Source of the DNA: CAYGKP01 sp964350605
Lineage (GTDB): Bacteria > Bacteroidota > Bacteroidia > Cytophagales > JAAEPT01
Direction of reading: 5' to 3'
Length of the DNA stretch: 18,073 bases
NCBI GenBank assembly: GCA_964350605.1
Contig: CAYGKP010000029.1
Coordinates: 1-18,073, forward strand
The notes beneath the pieces are model-generated. The model was not told the origin of the DNA, did no database searches, and saw nothing but the letters and a program-made list of their open reading frames with translations. Position numbers and translations under genes: made by a program. Below are positions 1 to 7,246 of this stretch, piece after piece (the first letter of the stretch is position 1; each line of letters starts with the position of its first letter).

Positions 1-69
1 TCGATTAGTAGCATTTCATCCGGGCAGCCATTGGGCAAGCTCGGGCCGGTTTTTGCGTTACTTGTAGCG

Positions 70-993
70 ATGAGAAGCCACGCGCTGACATTTCTATTGT
101 TGTTCCCCGTCGCCTTGGCGGTGGCCCAGCCCCCCACCCGCGTGAAGGAGGAGGGCCGAGATTCGGTGCTGGTCGAGGACCGCTACATCCGGTTTTACAA
201 CGAGGACGACCCCCTCAAGCTGAATGAAGAGGAGGAGGAAGACGAGCCGCAAAAGCGCCCCAAAGGGAAACGCCCCAAAAAGCGCGTGTACTATGGGATG
301 AAGACCCGCCGGGGCTTTGCCAGAACGGGGGCAGGCGGCTCGACGACTATTTTGTTTCACTTCTTGAAAGAGCCCCGCGACCCGGACCCGTACATCCAGG
401 AATTGTGGTGGTTCAACACCCAGAACCGCAAAATCGAGAGCGGGGACCACTACAAGTACGAGAAGAACAAGGACCACCTGTTGATCCTCCACGGGCCGTA
501 CCGGGAAATGTACCGCGACACGATCCTGATGGAGGAAGGCATTTTTTATATAGGCACCAAGCACGGCCGTTGGACCTATTGGGAGAAGCCTCGTGACTTG
601 AAAGTGAAGGGCGAGGTCATTCCCCAACAGACGCTGCTCGGCAAGGAGAAATACATCCGCGGCTGGCCCAAGGCCAACGAAGTGACCTATTACGACCCCA
701 ACAACAAACAGGTCAAAGAAATCCGCCCGCATCGCTTTGATGATGAGTTATTGGAAGGCCACTACTACCGATTCTTTCCCAGCGGACGCATCGCCGAGCA
801 GGGCGACTACCGCAGGAACCAGAAAATTGGAAAGTGGACCGAGTACTACGACAAGGGCAAGCGTTACGCACTGCGCAAGCGCGAGCTGTTGTACCCCGCC
901 GAACCGGGCGAAGTCCAAGCCGAGCCTGAGGTGCTGAAAGAGTGGGACGAAAGCGGCAAGCTGGTGATCAACAACACCGACGACAGGTACTAG
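70..993 (+). CDS. Secreted MORN/YwqK-like repeat protein, function unknown
   Basis: Predicted 307-residue exported protein. The first 19 residues form a signal peptide: a basic start MRSH, a hydrophobic core (LTFLLLFPVALAV) and an AVA|Q cleavage site. After it comes a charged low-complexity stretch: an acidic run at about 52-59 (NEEEEEDE), then a basic run at about 62-72 rich in Lys, Arg and Pro. The rest contains units resembling MORN or YwqK-type 'toxin-antitoxin' repeats, at about 141-175 (HGPYREMY, HGRWTYW) and 230-266 (GHYYRFFPSGR, IGKWTEYY). The ATG at 70 is preferred to a TTG at 31 because only the ATG puts the signal peptide at the N-terminus. Such repeats are common in secreted Bacteroidota proteins, usually without known function. 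It converges on the next gene with a 7-nt gap. The existence of the gene is fairly sure; its role is unknown. Confidence 0.8.
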   Translation: MRSHALTFLLLFPVALAVAQPPTRVKEEGRDSVLVEDRYIRFYNEDDPLKLNEEEEEDEPQKRPKGKRPKKRVYYGMKTRRGFARTGAGGSTTILFHFLKEPRDPDPYIQELWWFNTQNRKIESGDHYKYEKNKDHLLILHGPYREMYRDTILMEEGIFYIGTKHGRWTYWEKPRDLKVKGEVIPQQTLLGKEKYIRGWPKANEVTYYDPNNKQVKEIRPHRFDDELLEGHYYRFFPSGRIAEQGDYRRNQKIGKWTEYYDKGKRYALRKRELLYPAEPGEVQAEPEVLKEWDESGKLVINNTDDRY

Positions 994-1000
994 TCGCTGG

Positions 1001-1354
1001 CTAGAACGCGTCCTCAAAATGGGTCAGGCGGTGGCCACCCGCCGTTCGCTCGATGGCGATGACATCAAAACGGACTTCGCCCAGCCAGTCGATTTGGTGC
1101 AGGTACTCTTCGATGGCGGCGCGAATTCGATGTTGTTGACCTTCGTCCACGAATGATTCGGGCGGGCCGAAGGCATCGGTGCTGCGCAATTTGACCTCGA
1201 CGGCCACTAGTAGACCCTCCTTTTCAACTACCAAATCGACTTGGGCCCGGCCCACGCGCAGGCTTCGTTCCCGAATTCGGTAGCCGTGGCGCACCAAATG
1301 ACTCTCGGCCAGGTCTTCGCCCCGTTCGCCTCTTGCTTGACTCAGCGGTTTCAT
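1001..1354 (-). CDS. YraN family (UPF0102) nuclease-like protein
   Basis: A 117-residue protein of usual YraN length. It has the family layout: an N-terminal helix GERGEDLAESHLVRHGY, then R-x-G-x-x-x-V-D-L-V, a VAVEVKLRS strand and a C-terminal RFDVIAIE strand. The Asp of VDLV and the E-x-K of VEVK form a PD-(D/E)xK-type core like that of Holliday-junction resolvases, so nucleic-acid cleavage or binding is the usual inference; the cellular role of the family is not settled. I chose the ATG at 1354 over the TTG at 1363 (three residues longer). It is divergent from pgi with 66 bp between them, which must hold promoters for one or both. Family assignment is good, function is inferred. Confidence 0.85.
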   Translation of the reverse strand: MKPLSQARGERGEDLAESHLVRHGYRIRERSLRVGRAQVDLVVEKEGLLVAVEVKLRSTDAFGPPESFVDEGQQHRIRAAIEEYLHQIDWLGEVRFDVIAIERTAGGHRLTHFEDAF

Positions 1355-1420
1355 CGGGTCCAAATACGGGCCTTTTGCTAACTTCCGCCCGCTTCAATCT
1401 GCTATTGCCCCCATCCCGCG

Positions 1421-3073
1421 ATGTTTCCTGCCATCAATCCGACCACAACGCCCGCCTGGGCGGCCCTCAGCGCGCATTTAGAAGAAATGAAGGACACCCA
1501 ACTGCGCGACTTGTTCGCGCAGGACGCGGGTCGGTTCGATCGCTTTCACCTGAAGGTGGGCGACATCTTGGTCGATTATTCAAAAAACCGCCTGAGCGAG
1601 CGAACCCTCGAATTGCTCCAGGCCCTGGCCCAGCAGTGCGGCTTGCCGGATGCCATCTCGGCGATGTTCGCGGGTGAACCGATCAACCAGACCGAAGGCC
1701 GTGCGGTGCTCCACACTGCGCTGCGCAACCGTTCAAACCGTCCCATTGAGGTTGACGGCGAGGACGTGATGCCGAAAATCAACGCCGTGCTTGGTCAAAT
1801 GAAGAGCTTCACCGAAAAGGTGCGTTCGGGCGAATGGAAAGGCTACACCGGAAAGCCGATCACTGACCTAGTTAACATCGGCATCGGTGGCTCGGACCTG
1901 GGCCCAGCGATGATCTACGAGGCCCTGATGCCTTACAAGAAGGAGGGCCTGGACTGCCACTTCGTTTCGAACGTCGATGGCACGCACATCTCCGAGACCT
2001 TGAAAAAAGTGGACCCCGAGACCACGCTGTTCTTCATCGCATCCAAAACGTTTACCACGCAAGAGACCATGACCAACGCCCACTCGGCGCGTTCGTGGTT
2101 CCTTGCGCAGAAAGGTGCCAACGAGGCCGACGTGGCCAAGCACTTTGTCGCCCTTTCGACCAATGCCAAATCGGTCGCGGAATTTGGGATCGACACCCAA
2201 AACATGTTCGAGTTCTGGGACTGGGTTGGCGGACGCTACTCGGTCTGGTCGGCTATCGGTTTGCCTGTCGCGACGGCCATTGGCTTCGAAAAATTCGAGG
2301 CCCTGCTCGCCGGTGCGCACGACATGGACGAGCACTTCCGCACTGCGCCGCTCGACCAAAACCTCCCAACAATCCTCGCCCTGATCGGGATTTGGTATAC
2401 CACCTTCTTTGGTTGGGAATCGGAGGCGATTCTGCCCTACGACCAATACCTGCACCGCTTCGCCGCCTACTTCCAACAAGGCAACATGGAGAGCAACGGC
2501 AAGTATGTCGATCGCAAAGGCACGAAGGTTGGCTACGCAACCGGACCGATCATTTGGGGCGAGCCTGGAACCAACGGTCAGCACGCCTTCTATCAATTGA
2601 TCCACCAAGGCACACGGATCATCCCCTGCGACTTCCTTGCGCCAGCGCAGAGCCACAACCCCATTGGTGATCATCACCCCAAGTTGCTCGCGAACTTCTT
2701 CGCCCAGACTGAGGCCCTGATGAACGGCAAAACGCCCACCGAGGTCCGCAACGAGTTGGATGCTTCGGGCAAAACCCCCGCCCAGATCGACGAACTCGCG
2801 CCCTTCAAAGTCTTTGAAGGCAACCGCCCGACCAACTCGATTCTGGTGAAAAAGATCACCCCGTTTACCTTGGGGCAACTGGTGGCCATGTATGAGCACA
2901 AGATCTTCGCCCAAGGGGTCATCTGGAACATCTTCAGTTTCGACCAGTGGGGCGTGGAGCTTGGCAAACAATTGGCCAACAAAATCCTCCCTGAGCTTAC
3001 GACCGCCGAGGCCCTCACTACGCACGACTCGTCGACCAACGGCTTGGTGAATGCCTATAAAAACTGGCGGTAA
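1421..3073 (+). CDS. pgi: Glucose-6-phosphate isomerase
   Basis: Cytoplasmic enzyme of glycolysis and gluconeogenesis that interconverts glucose 6-phosphate and fructose 6-phosphate. At 550 residues it matches the long (E. coli/eukaryotic) form. Visible motifs are the phosphate-binding IGIGGSDLGP near 152-161, ASKTFTTQETM near 208-218, the family signature VGGRYSVWSAIGLP near 269-282, the catalytic glutamate in GNMESNGK (about E357), the catalytic histidine H388 in QHAFYQ, and the C-terminal signature FDQWGVELGK with active-site K516. No key residue is missing. The ATG has no Shine-Dalgarno sequence. It heads the + strand cluster; the glycosyltransferase starts 17 nt after its stop. Confidence 0.98.
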   Translation: MFPAINPTTTPAWAALSAHLEEMKDTQLRDLFAQDAGRFDRFHLKVGDILVDYSKNRLSERTLELLQALAQQCGLPDAISAMFAGEPINQTEGRAVLHTALRNRSNRPIEVDGEDVMPKINAVLGQMKSFTEKVRSGEWKGYTGKPITDLVNIGIGGSDLGPAMIYEALMPYKKEGLDCHFVSNVDGTHISETLKKVDPETTLFFIASKTFTTQETMTNAHSARSWFLAQKGANEADVAKHFVALSTNAKSVAEFGIDTQNMFEFWDWVGGRYSVWSAIGLPVATAIGFEKFEALLAGAHDMDEHFRTAPLDQNLPTILALIGIWYTTFFGWESEAILPYDQYLHRFAAYFQQGNMESNGKYVDRKGTKVGYATGPIIWGEPGTNGQHAFYQLIHQGTRIIPCDFLAPAQSHNPIGDHHPKLLANFFAQTEALMNGKTPTEVRNELDASGKTPAQIDELAPFKVFEGNRPTNSILVKKITPFTLGQLVAMYEHKIFAQGVIWNIFSFDQWGVELGKQLANKILPELTTAEALTTHDSSTNGLVNAYKNWR

Positions 3074-3090
3074 CCTCTTTTTCCGCTTAA

Positions 3091-3810
3091 ATGCCCAAAC
3101 TTTCCATCGTCATTCCGGCTTATAACGAGGGCCCAACCATTCACTTCATTCTCGACCGGGTTCGTGATGTTACCCTCCCTAAGGACTGGGTCAAGGAGGT
3201 CATCATCGTGAACGACTTTTCAAAGGACGATACCGAGGCGGCCATCGAACGCTATATGAAGGCCAACAGCGTCCTGGACATTCAGTACCGAAAGCACGAG
3301 GTGAACAAGGGCAAGGGTGCCGCCCTACATACAGGTATTGCGGAGGCGACGGGCGACTACATTCTGATCCAGGATGCTGACCTAGAATACGACCCGCAGG
3401 AATACAACATCTTGCTTCACCCCATCATCCGTGGCGGAGCCGATGTGGTGTATGGCTCCCGGTTCATGGGCGGGAATCCGCACCGGGTCTTGTTCTACTG
3501 GCACTCGATTGGGAACAAGTTCCTTACTAAGCTCTCCAACATGTTCACCGACTTGAACCTGACCGACATGGAGACGTGCTACAAGCTCTTCCGTGCGGAC
3601 ATCATCAAGGGCATTAAGCTGCGTGAAAAACGCTTCGGCTTCGAGCCGGAAGTGACCGCAAAAGTCTCGCGGGTGAAAGGCGTTCGGATTTATGAAGTGG
3701 GGATTTCCTACTACGGACGGACCTACGAGGAGGGCAAAAAAATTGGTTGGAAGGATGGCTTTCGGGCCATTTACTGCATCCTGAAGTACAACATCTGGCG
3801 GCGCAAGTAG
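3091..3810 (+). CDS. Family 2 glycosyltransferase (DPM1-like), soluble
   Basis: A 239-residue GT-A fold enzyme predicted to transfer a sugar from a nucleotide donor. The N-terminus has the GT2 opening SIVIPAYNEGPTI, a NDFSKDDT segment binding the nucleotide, GKGAALHTGI, and the metal-binding D95-A-D97 in QDADLEYDP, followed by YGSRFMGGNP. This order matches the polyprenol-phosphate mannose/glucose synthase-like subgroup. There are no transmembrane helices after the catalytic domain, so it is cytoplasmic or peripheral, unlike ArnC/GtrB types. Acceptor and sugar cannot be read from sequence; polyprenyl phosphate is an inference from the subgroup. It sits 17 nt after pgi and 33 nt before lipB. 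Confidence 0.9.
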   Translation: MPKLSIVIPAYNEGPTIHFILDRVRDVTLPKDWVKEVIIVNDFSKDDTEAAIERYMKANSVLDIQYRKHEVNKGKGAALHTGIAEATGDYILIQDADLEYDPQEYNILLHPIIRGGADVVYGSRFMGGNPHRVLFYWHSIGNKFLTKLSNMFTDLNLTDMETCYKLFRADIIKGIKLREKRFGFEPEVTAKVSRVKGVRIYEVGISYYGRTYEEGKKIGWKDGFRAIYCILKYNIWRRK

Positions 3811-3843
3811 CACCATTTGAGCCGCTCGGCGGTTCTCTTTGAT

Positions 3844-4572
3844 ATGGAGCCCACGCCACCCAGCACCGGTATTAAACGCCCAGCCGTTGCCCTGGAAGAC
3901 TGGGGCCTGATCCCCTATGGCGAGGCTTGGAGTCGTCAGCGTGCCTACCTGGATGAAGAAGTGGCCCGCAAGCTTCGAAACCGAAAAGAGGGAACCGCCG
4001 ATCCCGCTAACCACCGCTTGATTCGTTGCGAGCATCCGCACGTCTACACCTTGGGTCGCAACGGAAACGCCGAGAATATGCTCTTAAGTCCCGAGCGTTG
4101 CGCATCGGTCGGTGCCGAGTATTACGAAGTCGAGCGCGGGGGCGACATCACCTATCACGGCCCTGGGCAATTGGTCGTTTATCCCATCATTGACTTGGAG
4201 GCGTTCTTCACCGACATCCACCGCTACATGCGGTATTTGGAAGAAGCCGTGATCCGCACGTTGGCCGAGTATGGCATCGTGGCGGGCCGAGTGGAGGGCA
4301 TGACGGGCGTCTGGGTCGAGCCCGAGGACACCTTGCGCCAGCGCAAGATCTGTGCGATGGGCGTGAAGGCCAGTCGTTGGGTCACGATGCACGGTCTGGC
4401 CCTGAACGTCGAGCCAGACTTGACCTATTTCACCTACATCGTTCCCTGCGGCCTGGAAGGAAAACCAGTGACCAGCATGGCTAAGGAGTTGGGCCGCTCG
4501 GTTTCCCTTCGTGAAGTGGGCGACAAGCTCCAAGGCCACTTGGCCGAGTTGTTTGGCATGCGCCTTTTCTAA
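3844..4572 (+). CDS. lipB: Octanoyl-[acyl-carrier-protein]:protein N-octanoyltransferase LipB
   Basis: A 242-residue enzyme that moves octanoyl from ACP to lipoyl domains of 2-oxoacid dehydrogenases and the glycine cleavage H protein, the first step of lipoate assembly. Motifs: the family signature RGGDITYHGPGQLVVYP, the catalytic lysine K175 in AMGVKASRW followed by MHGLALNV, and the catalytic cysteine C202 in VPCGLEGKPVTSM (Cys/Lys dyad). The ATG at 3844 gives a normal LipB length; an in-frame TTG at 3817 would add nine residues. LipA, which inserts the sulfurs, is not in the window. Confidence 0.96.
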   Translation: MEPTPPSTGIKRPAVALEDWGLIPYGEAWSRQRAYLDEEVARKLRNRKEGTADPANHRLIRCEHPHVYTLGRNGNAENMLLSPERCASVGAEYYEVERGGDITYHGPGQLVVYPIIDLEAFFTDIHRYMRYLEEAVIRTLAEYGIVAGRVEGMTGVWVEPEDTLRQRKICAMGVKASRWVTMHGLALNVEPDLTYFTYIVPCGLEGKPVTSMAKELGRSVSLREVGDKLQGHLAELFGMRLF

Positions 4573-4596
4573 CAGACATCTCTCGTATCTTGAGGC

Positions 4597-5346
4597 ATGG
4601 CCTTGCCCGAGCTACTGCGTGATGTATTGGTGATCGACATTGAAACCGTCGGTCAACACCCCGATGCCTCGGGGCTTGACGAAACCTGGGCCGCCCTCTG
4701 GCAGCGAAAAGCCGCCACCCTTCGCAACGACGAAGAGAAGCCCCTCATGGACTTGTATGCCGAGCGAGCGGGTATTTACGCCGAGTTTGGCCAAGTGATC
4801 GTGGTGGGACTGGGCGCTTTTTATGAGCCGCGCCCGGGCGAGATTGGCCTGCAAACCAAAATGCTGATGGGTACCGATGAGCGCGCCTTGCTCATCGACC
4901 TAGCCGACACCTTGAAAACGCGCTTTTCCAGTCCCCGCTTGCGGCTGTGTGCCCACAACGGCAAGGAGTTCGACTTCCCCTATTTGGGCCGACGCTATTT
5001 GGCGAACCAATTGCCGCTGCCCGGTCCGTTGCAATTGGAAGGGAAGAAACCTTGGGAGATTCCGCACATCGACACGATGGAACTCTGGAAGTTTGGCGAC
5101 CGAAAGTCCTACACCTCGCTTGACTTGCTGGCGGCGGTCTTTGGCTTGCCAACCAGCAAAGGCGATATCGACGGTAGCCAAGTACACGGGGTGTATCACA
5201 AGGATGGACAGGCTGGGTTGGAACGCATCACGGTCTATTGCCAGGAGGACATCGCCCTGACCGCGCAACTGTTGCTCTGCTTGTGGCAACGCCCGCCAAT
5301 GGAACCCGACCACATCCTTCGCACCTTCAGCCAGTCGCCCGAATAA
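4597..5346 (+). CDS. DEDDy 3'-5' exonuclease (PolB-like exonuclease domain)
   Basis: A 249-residue protein consisting of a single RNase H-fold exonuclease domain. All five DEDDy residues are visible: D14 and E16 in VIDIETV (Exo I), D126 in AHNGKEFDFP (Exo II), and Y214 with D218 in VYCQEDIA (Exo III, Y-x3-D). This matches the 'predicted 3'-5' exonuclease related to the PolB exonuclease domain' family, common as a stand-alone protein in Bacteroidota. The predicted activity is two-metal 3'-5' removal of nucleotides; the substrate is not known. Directly before the ATG is CGTATCTTGAGGC, which resembles a Bacteroidota -7 element, so a very short leader or leaderless message is possible (weak). Confidence 0.88.
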   Translation: MALPELLRDVLVIDIETVGQHPDASGLDETWAALWQRKAATLRNDEEKPLMDLYAERAGIYAEFGQVIVVGLGAFYEPRPGEIGLQTKMLMGTDERALLIDLADTLKTRFSSPRLRLCAHNGKEFDFPYLGRRYLANQLPLPGPLQLEGKKPWEIPHIDTMELWKFGDRKSYTSLDLLAAVFGLPTSKGDIDGSQVHGVYHKDGQAGLERITVYCQEDIALTAQLLLCLWQRPPMEPDHILRTFSQSPE

Positions 5347-5366
5347 TTCGTAGTTTCGAGAAGGCG

Positions 5367-5383
5367 TCCCCGCCAGTCGGGGA
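5367..5383 (+). other. Short perfect hairpin upstream of the ABC ATPase
   Basis: TCCCCG and CGGGGA form a perfect 6-bp stem around a 5-nt loop (CCAGT) in the 49-nt gap between the exonuclease gene and the ABC ATPase. No T-run follows, so it is not a convincing terminator. It could stabilise the mRNA or be chance in GC-rich DNA. Confidence 0.3.
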
Positions 5384-5395
5384 TCACTGCTTGGC

Positions 5396-7246
5396 ATGAG
5401 CGAACCCAATCCGTCCACCACTCCAACCCCTGAGGCCGACAAGAGCCCTTTCGTGCTCCAGGTCGAGAACCTCTCGACGCATTTCAACAGCGAAGAGGGG
5501 GCGGTAAAGGCTGTCGACCAGGTCAGCTTCCAGCTCCGAAAGGGCCAAACCCTGGGCATCGTGGGCGAATCGGGCTCGGGCAAATCGGTTACGACGCTTT
5601 CCCTCATGCGCCTGGTGGATCGGCCCGGCAACATCGTCGGGGGCGAGCTGCGCTTTCATTCCCAACGCAATGGCTGGGTCGACTTGGCTCAATTGACTGA
5701 AGCCCAGATGCGCGACATCCGTGGCAACGAGATCTCGATGATCTTCCAGGAGCCAATGACCTCGCTGAACCCCGTGTTCACGTGTGGGGATCAGGTAATG
5801 GAGAACATCCTGCTGCACCAGAAAACCTCGAAGAAACAGGCCAAGGCCCGCACCTTGGAATTGTTCTCACAGGTAAAACTGCCCGATCCCCAGCGGATTT
5901 TCGGGGCCTATCCGCACGAGATTTCCGGGGGGCAGAAACAACGGGTCATGATCGCGATGGCCATGTCCTGCAACCCCGCGATCCTGATTGCGGATGAGCC
6001 GACCACGGCCCTGGACGTGACGGTGCAAGCCACGATCCTCGAGCTGATGAACGAGCTGCGCGACGAGCACAATACCTCGATCATTTTCATCACCCACGAT
6101 TTGGGTGTCATCGCCGAGATTGCCGATTACGTCATGGTCATGTACCAAGGCAAGATCGTCGAGCAAGGGACGGTCTGGGACATTTTCTCGGAGCCGAAGC
6201 ATCCCTACACCAAGGGTCTGCTTGCCTGCCGCCCGCGCATGGAGATCAAGCTCAAGGAGTTGCCTACGGTCGCCGACTTCATGCGGGTGGATGCACTTGG
6301 CGAGATCGTCGAGCGTAAGGACAACAAGTTCTCGTCGGTGGGCCTGGCCTTGCTGCACAACTTCACTTCGGACGTGGAGATCCGTGAACGCCTTGACGGC
6401 CTCATGACCCAAACGCCACTGCTTGAGGTCAAAAACCTGAAGACGCATTTCACCACCAAACGTAACCTGTTGGGCAAGTCCATTAGCCAGGTGAAGGCTG
6501 TCGATGATGTGTCTTTCGTGGTGTATCCAGGAGAGACTGTTGGGCTGGTCGGTGAATCGGGTTGTGGTAAAACCACCTTGGGTCGCTCCATTATGCGCCT
6601 GGTCGAGCCCTCGGCGGGGGAAGTCTTTTTCGAAGGACAGAACATCCTGAAGTACGACGCACGTAAGCTCCGCGACCTGCGCGCCGACATCCAGATCATC
6701 TTCCAGGACCCGTATTCCTCGCTGAACCCACGGATGACCATCGGCGAGACGATCATCGAGCCGATGCGCGTGCACGGCGTGCTCGACAGCGATTTTGCCC
6801 GCAAAAAGAAAGCCATCGAACTGCTCGAAACCGTTAGCCTGAAAGCCACACACTTCGAGCGGTACCCCCACGAGTTCTCCGGCGGCCAACGCCAACGGAT
6901 TGCGATTGCCCGGGCCTTGGCACTGGGACCTAAATTCATCATCTGTGACGAGTCGGTTTCGGCCCTCGATGTGTCGGTTCAGGCCCAGGTGCTCAACCTG
7001 CTCAATGAACTAAAAGCAGAATTTGGGTTTACCTATGTATTCATCTCCCACGATCTCTCGGTGGTGAAATTCATGTCCGATCGAATTTTGGTCATGAAAG
7101 ACGGCAAACTGGTCGAGGCCGGCCCCGCAGAAGACATTTACGAAACACCTCAAAGCGATTATACCCGCATGCTCATTGATGCCATCCCTACTGGCGATCT
7201 GTACCAGATCCGCCAACAATACGCCCAGCGTTCAGCCTATCACTAA
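5396..7246 (+). CDS. Two-NBD peptide/nickel-type ABC transporter ATPase (DppD-DppF fusion)
   Basis: A 616-residue cytoplasmic ATPase with two complete ABC domains, like E. coli YejF or GsiA, energising import of oligopeptides or similar solutes. First domain: Walker A at 57-64 (GESGSGKS), signature ISGGQKQR at 176-183, Walker B ILIADEP with D200/E201. A C-terminal piece (HPYTKGLLACRP) typical of oligopeptide-family NBDs follows. Second domain: Walker A at 386-393 (GESGCGKT), signature FSGGQRQR at 494-501, Walker B with D518/E519 followed by Ser where Pro is usual (CDESVSALD). Both sites keep their catalytic residues. No permease or binding protein is encoded nearby, so the partner subunits must lie elsewhere and the substrate is unknown. 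Its TAA overlaps the rnr ATG by 1 nt. Confidence 0.95.
   Translation: MSEPNPSTTPTPEADKSPFVLQVENLSTHFNSEEGAVKAVDQVSFQLRKGQTLGIVGESGSGKSVTTLSLMRLVDRPGNIVGGELRFHSQRNGWVDLAQLTEAQMRDIRGNEISMIFQEPMTSLNPVFTCGDQVMENILLHQKTSKKQAKARTLELFSQVKLPDPQRIFGAYPHEISGGQKQRVMIAMAMSCNPAILIADEPTTALDVTVQATILELMNELRDEHNTSIIFITHDLGVIAEIADYVMVMYQGKIVEQGTVWDIFSEPKHPYTKGLLACRPRMEIKLKELPTVADFMRVDALGEIVERKDNKFSSVGLALLHNFTSDVEIRERLDGLMTQTPLLEVKNLKTHFTTKRNLLGKSISQVKAVDDVSFVVYPGETVGLVGESGCGKTTLGRSIMRLVEPSAGEVFFEGQNILKYDARKLRDLRADIQIIFQDPYSSLNPRMTIGETIIEPMRVHGVLDSDFARKKKAIELLETVSLKATHFERYPHEFSGGQRQRIAIARALALGPKFIICDESVSALDVSVQAQVLNLLNELKAEFGFTYVFISHDLSVVKFMSDRILVMKDGKLVEAGPAEDIYETPQSDYTRMLIDAIPTGDLYQIRQQYAQRSAYH

Noticed and set aside
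31..69. Upstream TTG start for the first secreted protein
   Set aside because: It would bury the signal peptide behind 13 extra residues; the ATG at 70 gives a normal signal sequence.
1868..3025. 385-codon - strand frame opposite pgi
   Set aside because: Antisense shadow of a full-length, motif-complete isomerase; its composition has no domain-like pattern.
5867..6895. 342-codon - strand frame opposite the ABC ATPase
   Set aside because: Antisense to conserved NBD motifs on the + strand.
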